From Acetobacteraceae bacterium (GTDB taxonomy: Bacteria > Pseudomonadota > Alphaproteobacteria > Acetobacterales > Acetobacteraceae): 64,000 bases of DNA. Shown piece after piece: positions 36,594-45,470 of this stretch (positions are counted from its first letter, which is position 1; every line of letters starts with the position of its first letter). A program made the translations under genes and the position numbers. The notes beneath the pieces were generated by a model. The model was given only the letters and a program-made list of their open reading frames with translations. It made no database searches and was not told the DNA's origin. The DNA lies in NCBI GenBank assembly GCA_022842185.1, contig JALHQB010000014.1, forward strand, positions 1 to 64,000, read 5' to 3'.

Positions 36594-37397
36594 TCAGCCC
36601 AGCGCCAGAACCGCCATCATGACCAGCCCCAGCCCGATCCGGTACCAGCCGAAGGGCGTGAACCCGATGCGCCCGATCACCGCCAGTACCGCGCGCACCG
36701 TGAAATACGCCACCACGAAGGCCGTGACGAAGCCCACCCCGATCTGCCCGAAGGCTGAAAAATCGATCTCGTGCCGCGCCTTGAACAGCGAATAGAAGGT
36801 CGCCGCCACCATCGTCGGGATGGCGAGCATGAAGGAGAATTCCGCCGCCGCGCGGCGCTCCACCCCGATCACCAGCGCGGTGATGATGGTCGCCCCGGAT
36901 CGGGAGGTGCCCGGTATCATCGCCAACGCCTGCCCAAGGCCGATGAGCACCGCGGCCAATGGGCCGATCTCCGGCACCGAATGGATGGTCGGTGCCGGGC
37001 GCATGCGTTCGATGACGATGATCGCCACGCCACCCAGGATGAGGGCGACGCAGACCACCCAGGGGTTGAACAGCACCTCGGTGATCGTCTTGTGCAGCAG
37101 GACCCCGATGATCGCCGCCGGCAGGAAGGCAAGCACGAGGTTGACGACGTAGAAGCGTTCGACCCCCGGCCGCCACATCCCTCGCAGCAGATCCATGATC
37201 AATCCGCGGTAGATGATCGTCACCGCCAGGACGGCGCCGAGCTGGATCGAAATCTCGAAGGCCTTGCCGGGTGGTCCTTGGAAGCCGATCAACTCCCCCA
37301 GCAGGATCAGGTGGCCGGTCGAGGAGATCGGCAGGAATTCGGTCAGCCCCTCGACGATGCCCATGAGAAGGGCGGAGAACAACGCGGCGATGTCCAT
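36594..37397 (-). CDS. uppP: Undecaprenyl-diphosphatase UppP/BacA
   Basis: A 267-residue polytopic membrane enzyme that dephosphorylates undecaprenyl pyrophosphate, recycling the lipid carrier for peptidoglycan and other envelope glycans; high dosage gives bacitracin resistance. Catalytic elements: E16 and E20 in EGLTEFLP, S26 and H29 in PISSTGHL, and the second motif PGTSRSGATII with the conserved Arg. Eight membrane helices fit the family. AGGAGAG lies 6 bases before the ATG. It is expressed away from the TRAP binding protein gene, with family B repeats between. Confidence 0.95.
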   Translation of the reverse strand: MDIAALFSALLMGIVEGLTEFLPISSTGHLILLGELIGFQGPPGKAFEISIQLGAVLAVTIIYRGLIMDLLRGMWRPGVERFYVVNLVLAFLPAAIIGVLLHKTITEVLFNPWVVCVALILGGVAIIVIERMRPAPTIHSVPEIGPLAAVLIGLGQALAMIPGTSRSGATIITALVIGVERRAAAEFSFMLAIPTMVAATFYSLFKARHEIDFSAFGQIGVGFVTAFVVAYFTVRAVLAVIGRIGFTPFGWYRIGLGLVMMAVLALG

Positions 37398-37424
37398 GGT
37401 ACTCTCCTGAAACTAACTCGGGCG

Positions 37425-37635
37425 GATAGCGCCTGGCTGGTTTCGGTCAGGTGCGTGAAAACGGGCTACGCCCTTGTTTGATCGAACATCCTCACGCACC
37501 TGACAGTTCCCTGTCAGGTGCGATCGGCTCCACGACGTCGTGCGAGAGATCGTGCTGGCGCAAACGCTCTGCGCCCATGTTTGGTCGAGCATCTTCACGC
37601 GCCTGGCTGTACCCCGTCAGGCGCGATGTTCTTTC
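37425..37635. repeat. Family B repeat array, copy B4 (three palindromes)
   Basis: Three family B units lie in 210 bases. Unit 1 (AGCGCCTGGCTG..CGGTCAGGTGCG) is at 37430-37454, followed by tail GTGAAAACGGGCTACGCCCTTGTTTGATCGAACATCCTCAC. Unit 2, GCACCTGACAG-TTCC-CTGTCAGGTGC, is at 37496-37521. After a GTGCTGGCGCAAACGCTCTGCGCC stretch and an inverted tail (GTTTGGTCGAGCATCTTCAC), unit 3 GCGCCTGGCTGTACCCCGTCAGGCGCG is near 37599-37625. Tails point towards each other's palindromes, so the array is arranged head to head. It fills the gap between uppP and the TRAP gene. Confidence 0.82.
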
Positions 37636-37668
37636 GGCACCGTGGCAAGGCCGGTGAACCCGGATGCG

Positions 37669-38769
37669 TCAGCGCGCGGCCGCCGCCGGGAAGGCGAAGT
37701 TGTCGTACGAATTGTCCGACACCCGGAACCACTGATACAGCTCATTGCGATACGGCATGTAGGCATCGTGGATCTTCTTGAAGCGCGGATTGCGCGCCGA
37801 GGTCTCGGCATAGACCTCGTTGGAGGCGTTCCACGCCGCCTGCATCACGTCCCGCGGCCAGAAGCGCAGCTGCGCCCCCGCGGCCACCAGCCGGCGCAGC
37901 GCGATCGGGTTCAGGTGGTCGTAGCGCGCGAGCATTTCCGAATCCTGCTCGTTGCAGGCGGTCTCGATGGCGTATTTGTAGAGGTCCGGCAGTGCGTCAT
38001 AGGACGCCTTGCTGACCATCAGATGCAGCCGCGCGCCCGGCTCCCAGAAGCCCGGCGCGTAATAGTTGCGCGCGACGCGGACGAAGCCAAGCTTCTCATC
38101 GTCATGTGGCCCGACGAACTCGACGGCATCCAGCGTGCCGCGTTCGAGCGAAGGATAGATGTCCGCCGCCGCCACCTGCGTCGGTGCCGCGCCCAGCCGC
38201 TGGAACACCTGGCCAGCAAAGCCGGCAATGCGGAACTTCAGCCCCTGCAGCGCGGCGAGGTTCGGCACTTCGTTGCGGAACCAGCCACCCATCTGCGCGC
38301 CGGTATCGCCCGCGGGGAAGGAAATCGCGTTGTAGTCGCTGAACAGTTCCGCCCCGAGCGCGGCGCCGCCGCCATGACGCCACCAGGCCGTGAACTGGCG
38401 GGACTTCATCCCGAACGGCACGGCCGTGAAGAAGGCGAAGGATGGGTCCTTGCCGACGTAATAGTACGGAGCGGTATGTGCGCATTCGACCGACCCCGAC
38501 TGCACCGCATCGAGTGCGGCGAGCGGCGGGGTGATCTCGCCGCCTGGAAAGGCCTGGATGCGGAAGCGGCCCTCGGTCAGTTGCCCAACGCGGCGCGCGA
38601 TGCCTTCGGCGGTGCCGAACAGCACATCGAGCGAGCGCGGGAAGGAGGAGGTCATGCGCCAACGCACCTCCGGCGTCTGGGTCTGCGCCACGGCGGGGGC
38701 AGCCAGGGAGACAGCGAGGGCGGCAGGGGCGGCGGCGGCCGCAGCCCCCACCAGCGCACGACGATTCAT
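37669..38769 (-). CDS. TRAP transporter DctP-family solute-binding protein
   Basis: A 366-residue secreted protein with a signal peptide of Ala-rich type (~residues 1-30). DctP family marks: WRMTSSFPRSLDVLFGTAEGIARRVGQLTEGRFRIQAFPGGEI, the arginine anchor region LKFRIAGFAGQVFQRLGAAPTQVAAADIYPSLERGTLDAVEFVGPHDDEKLG, and a YAPGFWEPG stretch seen in the TakP/keto-acid subgroup. TRAP systems import organic and keto acids with Na+. No dctQ or dctM gene is adjacent, so this binding protein is an orphan here. It is followed by repeats B4 and uppP. Confidence 0.9.
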   Translation of the reverse strand: MNRRALVGAAAAAAPAALAVSLAAPAVAQTQTPEVRWRMTSSFPRSLDVLFGTAEGIARRVGQLTEGRFRIQAFPGGEITPPLAALDAVQSGSVECAHTAPYYYVGKDPSFAFFTAVPFGMKSRQFTAWWRHGGGAALGAELFSDYNAISFPAGDTGAQMGGWFRNEVPNLAALQGLKFRIAGFAGQVFQRLGAAPTQVAAADIYPSLERGTLDAVEFVGPHDDEKLGFVRVARNYYAPGFWEPGARLHLMVSKASYDALPDLYKYAIETACNEQDSEMLARYDHLNPIALRRLVAAGAQLRFWPRDVMQAAWNASNEVYAETSARNPRFKKIHDAYMPYRNELYQWFRVSDNSYDNFAFPAAAAR

Positions 38770-39025
38770 GGGGTCAGTTCCTCACGCGGGGTGTCGATGT
38801 GCCCGCCACATAGGGGATCGCGGGACCCTTGTCTTGCCTCAAAGACGGCGGCGTCGGTCCGCATATCCGGCTCCAGCTGCCGGCGCGCCCGTTCCTGACA
38901 TGGTGTTCATTCCGCCGGGGGCGACGGCGCACAGATCCGTGCGCCGGGCCGGCGCATAGGTTCGCGCCCCGGACGCCCGCCTCGATGCTCGCACCACGAT
39001 GCGGAACAGGCGGCAGATCCCGACT

Positions 39026-40264
39026 TCACGCCACGGCCGGTCTTGGCGGCGGTCGTTCGGCGGCCGGCGGCTCGGACCCACGCAACGCATAGGCGACCTG
39101 CACCGCGCCCGCCACCAACCCCATCGCCATGCCCAACTTCCAGGCCAGGACATAATCACCATTCAGGTCGAACAGCACCCCGCCCCCCAGGGCGCCAAGG
39201 AACGACCCGAACTGGTGCGACATGAAGGCGAGGCCCTGGATCATCGCCTGGAAGCGCAGGCCGAACATCTGCACCACCATCCCCGCCACCAGCGGCGCGA
39301 CGCCCAGCCACAGGAATCCCATGATCGCGGCGAAGACCAGGGTCGATGCCTCGGACGGCGCCCAGGCGAAATACAGGCCCAACACCACCGACCGCACCAG
39401 GTAGATGCCACCCAGCAGCACCCCCTTGTTCCACCGCCCGCCGGCCCAGCCGAAGAACAGCGACCCGAGCACGTTGAACCCGCCGATCGTCCCCAGGGCC
39501 TTGGCCGACAGCATCGGGTCCTGCCCGCACAGGATCAGGTAGGACGGCAGATGCGTGGTCAGGAACACCAATTGCAGCCCGCAGACGAAATAGGCGCCGG
39601 CCATCACCAGGAATGGCGCGTGGGTCATCGCCCGCCCGAGTGCCAGGCCCATGCGCGGTGATTCACCCGGCGCCAGGGGCGGGATCGGCACGCGATCCAC
39701 GCGGCCGGCGATCCAGGCGGCGGGAACCATCGCCAGTCCCAGCAGCACGAACCCCCAGACACCGACGCGCCAGCCCCAGCCTTCCACGAGCACCTGCCCG
39801 ATCGGCGCGGCGATCAGCGCCCCGAACGACCCCGCCGCCGAGACAATGCCAAGCGCCGAGGACCGCAGCGCGCTCGGCACCGGCCGGGCGGCGACGGCCA
39901 GCGCCATGCCGCTGCCCGTGCAGGCGAGCGCGACGCCCATCAACACCCCGGCACCGATCATCAGCGCGAAGGCCCCCTGCGCCATTGCCATGACCGCGAG
40001 GCCAGCGAGGTAGGACAGCACCCCCGCCACAAGCACCGGGCGGAACCCCCAGCGCGACGCCGCCGCCCCGGCGAAGGGCTGCAACAAGCCCCAGCCGAGG
40101 TTCTGCACCGCGATCGCCAGGGTGAACTCGGCCACCGCGATGCCAAGGTCCTGCGTCGCGGGGGCCATGAACAGGCCGAGGCTCTGCCGCAGCCCCATGG
40201 CGAGGGACAGCATCACGGCTGCGCCGAGCAGGATCGGCAGGCTCGGGCGGAGTTGTGAGGTCAT
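39026..40264 (-). CDS. Major facilitator superfamily transporter (OFA/monocarboxylate-like)
   Basis: A 412-residue transporter with 12 predicted membrane helices. The first helix (PSLPILLGAAVMLSLAMGLRQSLGLFMAPATQDLGI) and the loop MFS motif region AGAAASRWGFRPVLVAG resemble the oxalate/formate antiporter and monocarboxylate groups. A second-half GGRWNKGVLLGGIYLVR motif mirrors it. The start MTSQLRPSLPI at 40264 is chosen over an Arg-rich upstream extension. The substrate is not predictable from sequence. It lies 165 bases downstream of a CMD-family gene on the same strand. Confidence 0.88.
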   Translation of the reverse strand: MTSQLRPSLPILLGAAVMLSLAMGLRQSLGLFMAPATQDLGIAVAEFTLAIAVQNLGWGLLQPFAGAAASRWGFRPVLVAGVLSYLAGLAVMAMAQGAFALMIGAGVLMGVALACTGSGMALAVAARPVPSALRSSALGIVSAAGSFGALIAAPIGQVLVEGWGWRVGVWGFVLLGLAMVPAAWIAGRVDRVPIPPLAPGESPRMGLALGRAMTHAPFLVMAGAYFVCGLQLVFLTTHLPSYLILCGQDPMLSAKALGTIGGFNVLGSLFFGWAGGRWNKGVLLGGIYLVRSVVLGLYFAWAPSEASTLVFAAIMGFLWLGVAPLVAGMVVQMFGLRFQAMIQGLAFMSHQFGSFLGALGGGVLFDLNGDYVLAWKLGMAMGLVAGAVQVAYALRGSEPPAAERPPPRPAVA

Positions 40265-40429
40265 GCTCGGAATGATCACCCGCCTTGCCGCGCTGCGTCG
40301 AGACCAGGCCCATGCGCGCCGGGCGCGCCGCCATGCGTCCGGCGCGGCACCCGCGGCATTTGCATGACGTTGCGCCCCCCGCATCCTATTGCGCGGGCCA
40401 GCACGAGGGCTGGCCCGCGCCGACACACC

Positions 40430-40978
40430 TCACGCAGGCAGCGGATACTTGTCCAGATAGGGCTGGTATTCCGGCTCCACGCGGATATCGAGCGACGACA
40501 GCACCCGCACCACCGCGCAGTAGAAGGAGATCACCAGCACCAGGTCGACCAGCCGTTCATTGTCGAAATGCCCGCGCAGCGCTTCGAAGGTGGGGTCGGA
40601 CACGCCTGGCCCGGCATAGGCCTCCCGCGCTGCCCGCAGCACGAGCTTCGCCAAGGGATCGAGCAGCGTGTCCTGATTGGCGCTCTCGGCAATCAGGGCG
40701 CGGATGTCGTCGTCGGTGACGCCGAAATCGTAGCCGATCTTGACATGGTGGGACCATTCATAGGCCGACCGCGCCAGCCAGCCAACCTGGAGGATCGCCA
40801 GTTCCCGCAGCCGCGGGTCCAGCACCGACTTGAAGCGGATGAACTGCCCGAGGCCCGAGAAGGCGCGCGCCGCGTTCGGGCTGTTGGTCAGCGCGCGATG
40901 CAGCGCGATGTTGCGCTTGAGGAGGTCGCGGTCCTCCGGCTTCAGCAGATCGACGGTCATGTCCGGAACGCGCGCCAT
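40430..40978 (-). CDS. Carboxymuconolactone decarboxylase family protein
   Basis: A 182-residue single CMD-domain protein. The core is LRELAILQVGWLARSAYEWSHHVKIGYDFGVTDDDIRAL (~60-98), the standard CMD helix pattern with the YEWSHH block. The Cys-x2-Cys redox pair seen in AhpD-type members is not present (AYEWSHH occupies it), so a peroxidase role is unlikely and a lyase, hydrolase or binding role is possible. GAGGGAAGAA precedes the ATG. It is followed by an MFS gene and preceded, 32 bases upstream, by a Crp/Fnr-type regulator, so the two may share a transcript. Confidence 0.85.
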   Translation of the reverse strand: MARVPDMTVDLLKPEDRDLLKRNIALHRALTNSPNAARAFSGLGQFIRFKSVLDPRLRELAILQVGWLARSAYEWSHHVKIGYDFGVTDDDIRALIAESANQDTLLDPLAKLVLRAAREAYAGPGVSDPTFEALRGHFDNERLVDLVLVISFYCAVVRVLSSLDIRVEPEYQPYLDKYPLPA

Positions 40979-41010
40979 GGTGCTTCTTCCCTCGAGGTTG
41001 GAGGGGCAGG

Positions 41011-41715
41011 CTACACGCGCCGCGCGCCCTGCGAAGCCCCGGCGCGCGGCAGGCTGACACGGTACAGCGCCGCGCGATCGGGCACATCGACCCGCCGGCC
41101 ATGCAGGCGCAGCAGCCCGGCGTCCTCCAGCCCATGCAGCGCGCGCGACAGGCTTTCGGGCGTCATGCCGAGACGGGCGGCGATGGCACCGCGCGGCTCG
41201 GGCAGATCGACCGCACCGCGCTGCGCGGGCAACCGGCGCAGCAGGAAGCGCGCTGCGCGCTGGGTCGCGTCACGGGTCTTGAGGTCGACCACCTGTTCGA
41301 CCATCAGCCGCCATTGTCGCGCCATCTGTTCCATCGCCGCGTGCATGAGCGCCGCATCGGCCGCGGCGGCAGCACGGAAATCATCGGCCGGGATGGACAG
41401 CAGGTGACCAGGTGCGAGCGCCACGGCCGAAACCGGATGCGGCAGCTGGAGCAGCACGGCGGCGATCGACAGCGCATCCCCCGCGGCGACGATCTCGACC
41501 ATCGTCGCGGCGCCGCCATCCTCCGTGGTGTGCAGGCCAACGGAACCCTGCAACAGGATCAGCAACCGATCCGCCGGCGCGTCCTGTTCCAGCACGACGC
41601 CGCCGCGCGTCAGCGGCACCACCATGCCGTGCGCCAGCAACGCCGCGCGGGTTGCGGGGCTGGCCGCGGTGAGCAGCAGGGGACCCACCGCCGTCACGCC
41701 GCAGGCCTGGCACAT
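41011..41715 (-). CDS. Crp/Fnr-family transcriptional regulator
   Basis: A 234-residue regulator with a cyclic-nucleotide-type beta-barrel (~15-130), a long dimer helix (DAALMHAAMEQMARQWRLMVEQVVDLKTRDATQRAARFLL) and a winged helix. The recognition helix in PRGAIAARLGMTPESLSRALHGLEDAGLL keeps the Glu-x-x-Ser-Arg signature of Fnr/FixK-type proteins, which read TTGAT-N4-ATCAA. Such a site lies perfectly conserved about 62-75 bases upstream of its own start, so autoregulation is likely. Only two N-terminal cysteines (C2, C5) are present, too few for a classical Fnr 4Fe-4S cluster. The effector is therefore uncertain (FixK/Dnr-like). Confidence 0.87.
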   Translation of the reverse strand: MCQACGVTAVGPLLLTAASPATRAALLAHGMVVPLTRGGVVLEQDAPADRLLILLQGSVGLHTTEDGGAATMVEIVAAGDALSIAAVLLQLPHPVSAVALAPGHLLSIPADDFRAAAAADAALMHAAMEQMARQWRLMVEQVVDLKTRDATQRAARFLLRRLPAQRGAVDLPEPRGAIAARLGMTPESLSRALHGLEDAGLLRLHGRRVDVPDRAALYRVSLPRAGASQGARRV

Positions 41716-41776
41716 CGCAGACAGGCTGGAAAAATCCGCATGCCGGACATGATCGCATCAGTGTCGCGCGGCGGGA

Positions 41777-41790
41777 TTGATTCACATCAA
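41777..41790 (-). promoter_or_regulatory. Fnr/FixK-type operator upstream of the Crp/Fnr gene
   Basis: TTGAT-TCAC-ATCAA is a full match to the Fnr/FixK/Dnr consensus, centred about 68 bases before the regulator's ATG at 41715. The palindrome reads the same on both strands, but the only downstream gene facing away is the regulator itself; the plus-strand side faces the end of copZ. Control of the regulator operon (and perhaps the CMD gene) by oxygen-related or NO-related Crp/Fnr proteins is inferred. Confidence 0.85.
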
Positions 41791-41834
41791 TGGGGGTCGC
41801 GTGACCCTCAGTCGGTGGTCGCGCACCAGAACCA

Positions 41835-42044
41835 CTATGCCGTGACGGCGTAGCCTTCCTCCGCCACCGCCGAAACCACGGCGTCGCGCGGCAGAACCGT
41901 CCGCGTCCTGACAGTGCCCGCCGCAAGATCCACCGCCACCACCGCGTCGGGGTCGCGCGCACGGATCGCATTGGTCACGGCCTTCACGCAGTGGTCACAG
42001 GACATGCCCTCCAGCGTCAATGTCATGGTCGGGCGTTCGGTCAT
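41835..42044 (-). CDS. copZ: Copper chaperone (HMA domain)
   Basis: A 69-residue single heavy-metal-associated domain. The Cu(I)-binding motif GMSCDHC places cysteines at C16 and C19. The remaining beta-alpha-beta pattern (VKAVTNAIRARDPDAVVAVDLAAGTVRT.. AVVSAVAEEGYAV) is typical. It hands Cu(I) to the exporter CopA. The start at 42044 has AGGA five bases upstream; 42050 and 42026 are alternatives. It follows cueR after about 10 bases, so copA-cueR-copZ form one minus-strand operon. Confidence 0.9.
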   Translation of the reverse strand: MTERPTMTLTLEGMSCDHCVKAVTNAIRARDPDAVVAVDLAAGTVRTRTVLPRDAVVSAVAEEGYAVTA

Positions 42045-42054
42045 CGTCATCCTA

Positions 42055-42444
42055 CTACTCCAGGCGTGCGAGGTCTTCGAGGATCGGGCAATCGGGCCGG
42101 TCGTCACCATGGCAATGGTCGGCGAGGTGCCTGAGGCTGCCGGCCATGTTGCGCAGCATATCCGCCTTGGTCTCCAGCGCGGCAACATGCGCCAGTGCAA
42201 GCCGCTTCACCTCGGCGCTCGCCCGGCCGCGATCGCGCCACAGCGCCAGCAGTTTCCGGACATCGGCCAGCGGAAAGCCCAGGTCGCGCGCATGGCGGAT
42301 GAAGCGCAGCACGGCCACGTCGCGTTCGTCGTACACGCGATACCCATTGCTGCTCCGCGCCGCGGCGACCAGGCCGATCGATTCGTAATGGCGGATCATC
42401 TTCGCCGATACGCCGGACCGGCCGGCGGCCTCCCCGATATTCAT
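42055..42444 (-). CDS. cueR: Copper-responsive MerR-family regulator
   Basis: A 129-residue MerR protein. The N-terminal winged helix ([26 protein letters not shown], 1-26) and [19 protein letters not shown] are characteristic. The metal loop has C111 and C119 ([10 protein letters not shown], Cys-x7-Cys), the same spacing and near-identical positions as the Cu(I)-binding Cys pair of CueR. The gene overlaps the copA stop by four bases (ATGA) and sits between copA and copZ. It probably activates the copA promoter, where a CueR-like dyad is present at 44845-44867. Confidence 0.92.
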   Translation of the reverse strand: MNIGEAAGRSGVSAKMIRHYESIGLVAAARSSNGYRVYDERDVAVLRFIRHARDLGFPLADVRKLLALWRDRGRASAEVKRLALAHVAALETKADMLRNMAGSLRHLADHCHGDDRPDCPILEDLARLE

Positions 42445-44816
42445 GATGCGACCCCCGCGGGCCGCCAACGGGCCAGCAGCAGCGCGCTCGCCAAAACACT
42501 GACCGAGGACGCCGCCATCGCCGCGCCGGCCACCACCGGCGAGAGCAGCCCGAAGGCTGCGAGCGGCAATCCAATGACGTTGTATCCAAAGGCCCAGGCC
42601 AGATTGTGCCGGATCCGCGCCCGTGTCCGTCGCGCGATGTCGAGCGCCGCGGGCACCAGCGCCGGGTCCCCGCGCAGCAGCGTGATGCCGGCGGCCGCGA
42701 TCGCCACATCCGTCCCGGTCCCCATGGCAATGCCGAGATCGGCCTGCGCCAGCGCCGGCGCATCGTTCACGCCGTCGCCCACCATGGCGACCTGACGGCC
42801 CTCCTTCTGCCACGCCGCGATGCGCGCCGCCTTGCCATCCGGCAGCACCCCGGCCGCGACGTCATCGAGGCCGAGGCGCCGGGCGGTGGCCTCGGCCGCT
42901 TCGGGGATGTCGCCCGACAGCATAGCCGCGCGCATGCCCATCGCGTGCAGGCCGGCGATCGCCGCGGCCGCGCCCGGCTTCTCCGCATCCTCGAAGGCGA
43001 GCAACGCCAGCGCGCGGTCGCCTTCGATCAGCCAGGCCAGGCTGCGCCCCTGCGCGGCTTGCGCGGTCGCGACGTCCGACAGCATTCCGGCCTCGGCGCC
43101 GCGTTCGGCCAGCAAGCGCGGGCTGCCGAGGGCGACATGACGCCCATCCACCACGCCCTCCACGCCACGGCCCGGCAGTGCACGGAAATCCGCGGCGGGC
43201 GCGACCGCTCCGCTCACCGCCAGCACCGCGCGGGCGAGCGGGTGTTCGCTGCCCGCCTGCAACGCGCCCGCCAGGCGCAGCGCCGCATCCTCCGTCATAC
43301 CCGGCGCGGCATGCAGGGCGGCGAGCCTGGGCTTGCCTTCTGTCAGCGTCCCGGTCTTGTCGAAGGCGACCAGGGTGATCCGCTGCGCGCGCTCGATCGC
43401 CTCGACGTCGCGCATCAGGATGCCGGCGCGGGCCGCCGCGCCGGTGCCGGCCATGATCGCCGCCGGGGTCGCCAGGCCGAGCGCACAGGGGCAGGCGATC
43501 ACCAGCACCGAGACCGCCGTGATCACCGCGGCTTCGATCCCCGCACCGGCAAGCAGCCAGCCGATCAATGTGAGCGTGGCGATCGCCAGCACCACCGGCA
43601 CGAAGATCGCGCTCACCCGGTCCACCAGCTTCTGCACCGGCGCGCGGGATGCCTGGGCGGCCGCGACCAGCGCGGCCACGCGGGCGAGCACCGTCTCCCC
43701 GCCCACCGCGCGGACCTCGATCACCAGCCGTCCGTCCAATGCGACGGTGCCGGTCGAAATCGTCGCGCCGGGATCCTTTTCGACCGGGCGGCTTTCGCCG
43801 GTCAGCGCACTTTCATCGACGCCGGCGCGGCCGTCATGCACCAGGCCGTCGGCGGGGATACGCTCGCCAGGCCGCACCACGATGCGGTCGCCGACGGCCA
43901 GGGCCGCGGCGGGCACCTCGACTTCCTGGCCGTCCTCGATCCGGCGGGCGGTGCGTGGCGCGAGGTCGAGCAGCGCGCGGATCGCCGCCCCGGTTGCGCG
44001 CCGCGCCCGCGCCTCCAGCCACTTGCCGAGCAAGATGAAGAACACGACGACCGCCGCGGCCTCGAAATAAAGGCCATGCGCGGCGTGTTCGGCGCCATGC
44101 CGCAGCAGCAGGCCCAGTGACAACGCCCAGGCCGCGCCGGTGCCGAGTGCCACCAGCTGGTCCATGTTGCCGCTGCCCGCGCGCAGCCCGGCCCAGCCGG
44201 CCCGCCAGAAGCGCGCGCCAAGGCCGAAGGTCACGGGCGTGGCCAAAGCCAGTTGCCACCACGGCCCGGGCATCCAGTCCTGCCCCACGGCCATGCCGAT
44301 CATGCCTATCAGGAACGGTGCGGTCAGAACGGCCGCGATCAGAAGATCTCGCCGTTCCCGCGCCGCGCCGGGGTCCGCCGCCACTGCTTCCTGCGAACCG
44401 ACCAGCCGATAGCCGGCGGCGGCCACGGCCGCGCCCAGCGCCGCTTCGCCCGTCCCGGCTACGACGCGCAGATGGGCGCGTTCGGTCGCGAGGTTGACCG
44501 ACACCTCCAGCACCCCCGGCACCCGTGCCAGGGCCCGTTCCACCCGGCCGACGCAGGACGCGCAGGTCATGCCACCGATCGACAGGTCGAACATGGCTTC
44601 CGGCACGCGATAGCCGGCCTTCACGACGGCGGCGGCGAGGGCGTCTGGCGCGGCGGTACCGACAAGCTGCGCCTGGCCGGATGCCGGGTTCACCTCGGCA
44701 TCGATGACGCCGGGTACGGCCAGCAGGGCGCGCCGTACCCGGCCGGCGCAGGCGGCGCAGGTCATGCCTTCGACGGGCAGCGAGGACCGCGACGGAGAAA
44801 TTGACGCTTCGGGCAT
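42441..44816 (-). CDS. copA: Cu(I)-exporting P1B-type ATPase
   Basis: A 791-residue membrane pump exporting Cu(I) (or Ag(I)) from the cytoplasm. Two N-terminal HMA domains have GMTCAAC (~17-23) and GMTCASC (~83-89). Eight membrane helices include the transport motif [12 protein letters not shown]. The phosphorylation motif is [10 protein letters not shown], with a soluble ATP-binding domain and [26 protein letters not shown] at the hinge. The CPC and HMA sequences favour monovalent copper. It is first in a copA-cueR-copZ operon and its promoter carries a CueR-like operator. The ATG at 44816 is followed by a short Ser-rich leader. Confidence 0.95.
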   Translation of the reverse strand: MPEASISPSRSSLPVEGMTCAACAGRVRRALLAVPGVIDAEVNPASGQAQLVGTAAPDALAAAVVKAGYRVPEAMFDLSIGGMTCASCVGRVERALARVPGVLEVSVNLATERAHLRVVAGTGEAALGAAVAAAGYRLVGSQEAVAADPGAARERRDLLIAAVLTAPFLIGMIGMAVGQDWMPGPWWQLALATPVTFGLGARFWRAGWAGLRAGSGNMDQLVALGTGAAWALSLGLLLRHGAEHAAHGLYFEAAAVVVFFILLGKWLEARARRATGAAIRALLDLAPRTARRIEDGQEVEVPAAALAVGDRIVVRPGERIPADGLVHDGRAGVDESALTGESRPVEKDPGATISTGTVALDGRLVIEVRAVGGETVLARVAALVAAAQASRAPVQKLVDRVSAIFVPVVLAIATLTLIGWLLAGAGIEAAVITAVSVLVIACPCALGLATPAAIMAGTGAAARAGILMRDVEAIERAQRITLVAFDKTGTLTEGKPRLAALHAAPGMTEDAALRLAGALQAGSEHPLARAVLAVSGAVAPAADFRALPGRGVEGVVDGRHVALGSPRLLAERGAEAGMLSDVATAQAAQGRSLAWLIEGDRALALLAFEDAEKPGAAAAIAGLHAMGMRAAMLSGDIPEAAEATARRLGLDDVAAGVLPDGKAARIAAWQKEGRQVAMVGDGVNDAPALAQADLGIAMGTGTDVAIAAAGITLLRGDPALVPAALDIARRTRARIRHNLAWAFGYNVIGLPLAAFGLLSPVVAGAAMAASSVSVLASALLLARWRPAGVAS

Positions 44817-44836
44817 TGTGTCACCTCACGCCAGGG

Positions 44837-44867
44837 GAGATGGGCCTTGCCATGATGGGAAGGTCAA
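44837..44867 (-). promoter_or_regulatory. CueR-like copA promoter/operator
   Basis: On the minus strand, TTGACC (44867-44862) is a -35-like element. A near-perfect dyad CCTTCCC-ATCAT-GGCAAGG overlaps it (plus strand CCTTGCC 44845-44851 and GGGAAGG 44857-44863, one mismatch). A 19-base spacer to CATCTC (44842-44837) reproduces the over-long spacing of MerR-type promoters such as E. coli copA. The -10 match is weak, so exact spacing is tentative. Confidence 0.7.
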
Positions 44868-44915
44868 GCATTGGCCGATTGAATCATTCGCCGCCCTGTA
44901 CGACATGGTGACAGC

Positions 44916-45320
44916 ATGATCCGACACCGACTGCTCCTTCTGGTCGTCCTCGCCTGGGCCAGCCCGGCCCTGGCACAGAATGAGCCGTTCCGAATCGTCA
45001 ACGGTGCAGGTGTGCCGGCGACGACGTTGAACATCGTGCGGGCCGGCCAGGACGGCTGGGGGTCGAACCTTCTGTCGCGCGGGCCGCTCAGGCCGGGGGC
45101 GCAGTTGTCCATGCGACCACCCGAAGGGGCGGGTTGCCGGTTCGACCTGCGCCTGCTGCTTCAGGATGGGCAGGAAATCATCCGGCGCGATGCCGATGTC
45201 TGCCAGGACCGGCTGCTGGTTGTCGGTGGAGAGGCCGCTGCACCGCCATCATCGCCCGGCCCCCTGCCGCAGGTGGGGGGCGGCGACCGGCTGCTGCCTT
45301 CGGTCGGCGGTCGCAATTGA
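44916..45320 (+). CDS. Secreted protein with the same domain as the downstream protease
   Basis: A 134-residue protein with a signal peptide cut near LAQNE (~residue 21). Residues ~22-100 match the N-terminal domain of the serine protease 150 bases downstream: EPFRIVN, DGWGSNLLSRGPLRPG, then the strongly shared PxEGAGCRFDLRLLLQDGQEIIRRDADVC. Two conserved cysteines (in GAGCRFDL and ADVC) are in the same spacing in both proteins. The last ~30 residues are Pro/Gly-rich and low in complexity. No catalytic residue is seen. The protein is a stand-alone version of the protease's front domain, so it could be a partner, a decoy or a substrate-binding subunit. Confidence 0.75.
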   Translation: MIRHRLLLLVVLAWASPALAQNEPFRIVNGAGVPATTLNIVRAGQDGWGSNLLSRGPLRPGAQLSMRPPEGAGCRFDLRLLLQDGQEIIRRDADVCQDRLLVVGGEAAAPPSSPGPLPQVGGGDRLLPSVGGRN

Positions 45321-45470
45321 ACGGCGGTGGCCGCCACCGTTTTCCCCCGGCCGCCATGCCGAATTCGCTGCTCACACCCGGCAGGAAACGGATAAGAACC
45401 TCGTGAATAGTATCACTGGTGGACCGGGGACGACGTCCACAAGACGCTGGAAACAAGGCGCCAGGACACG

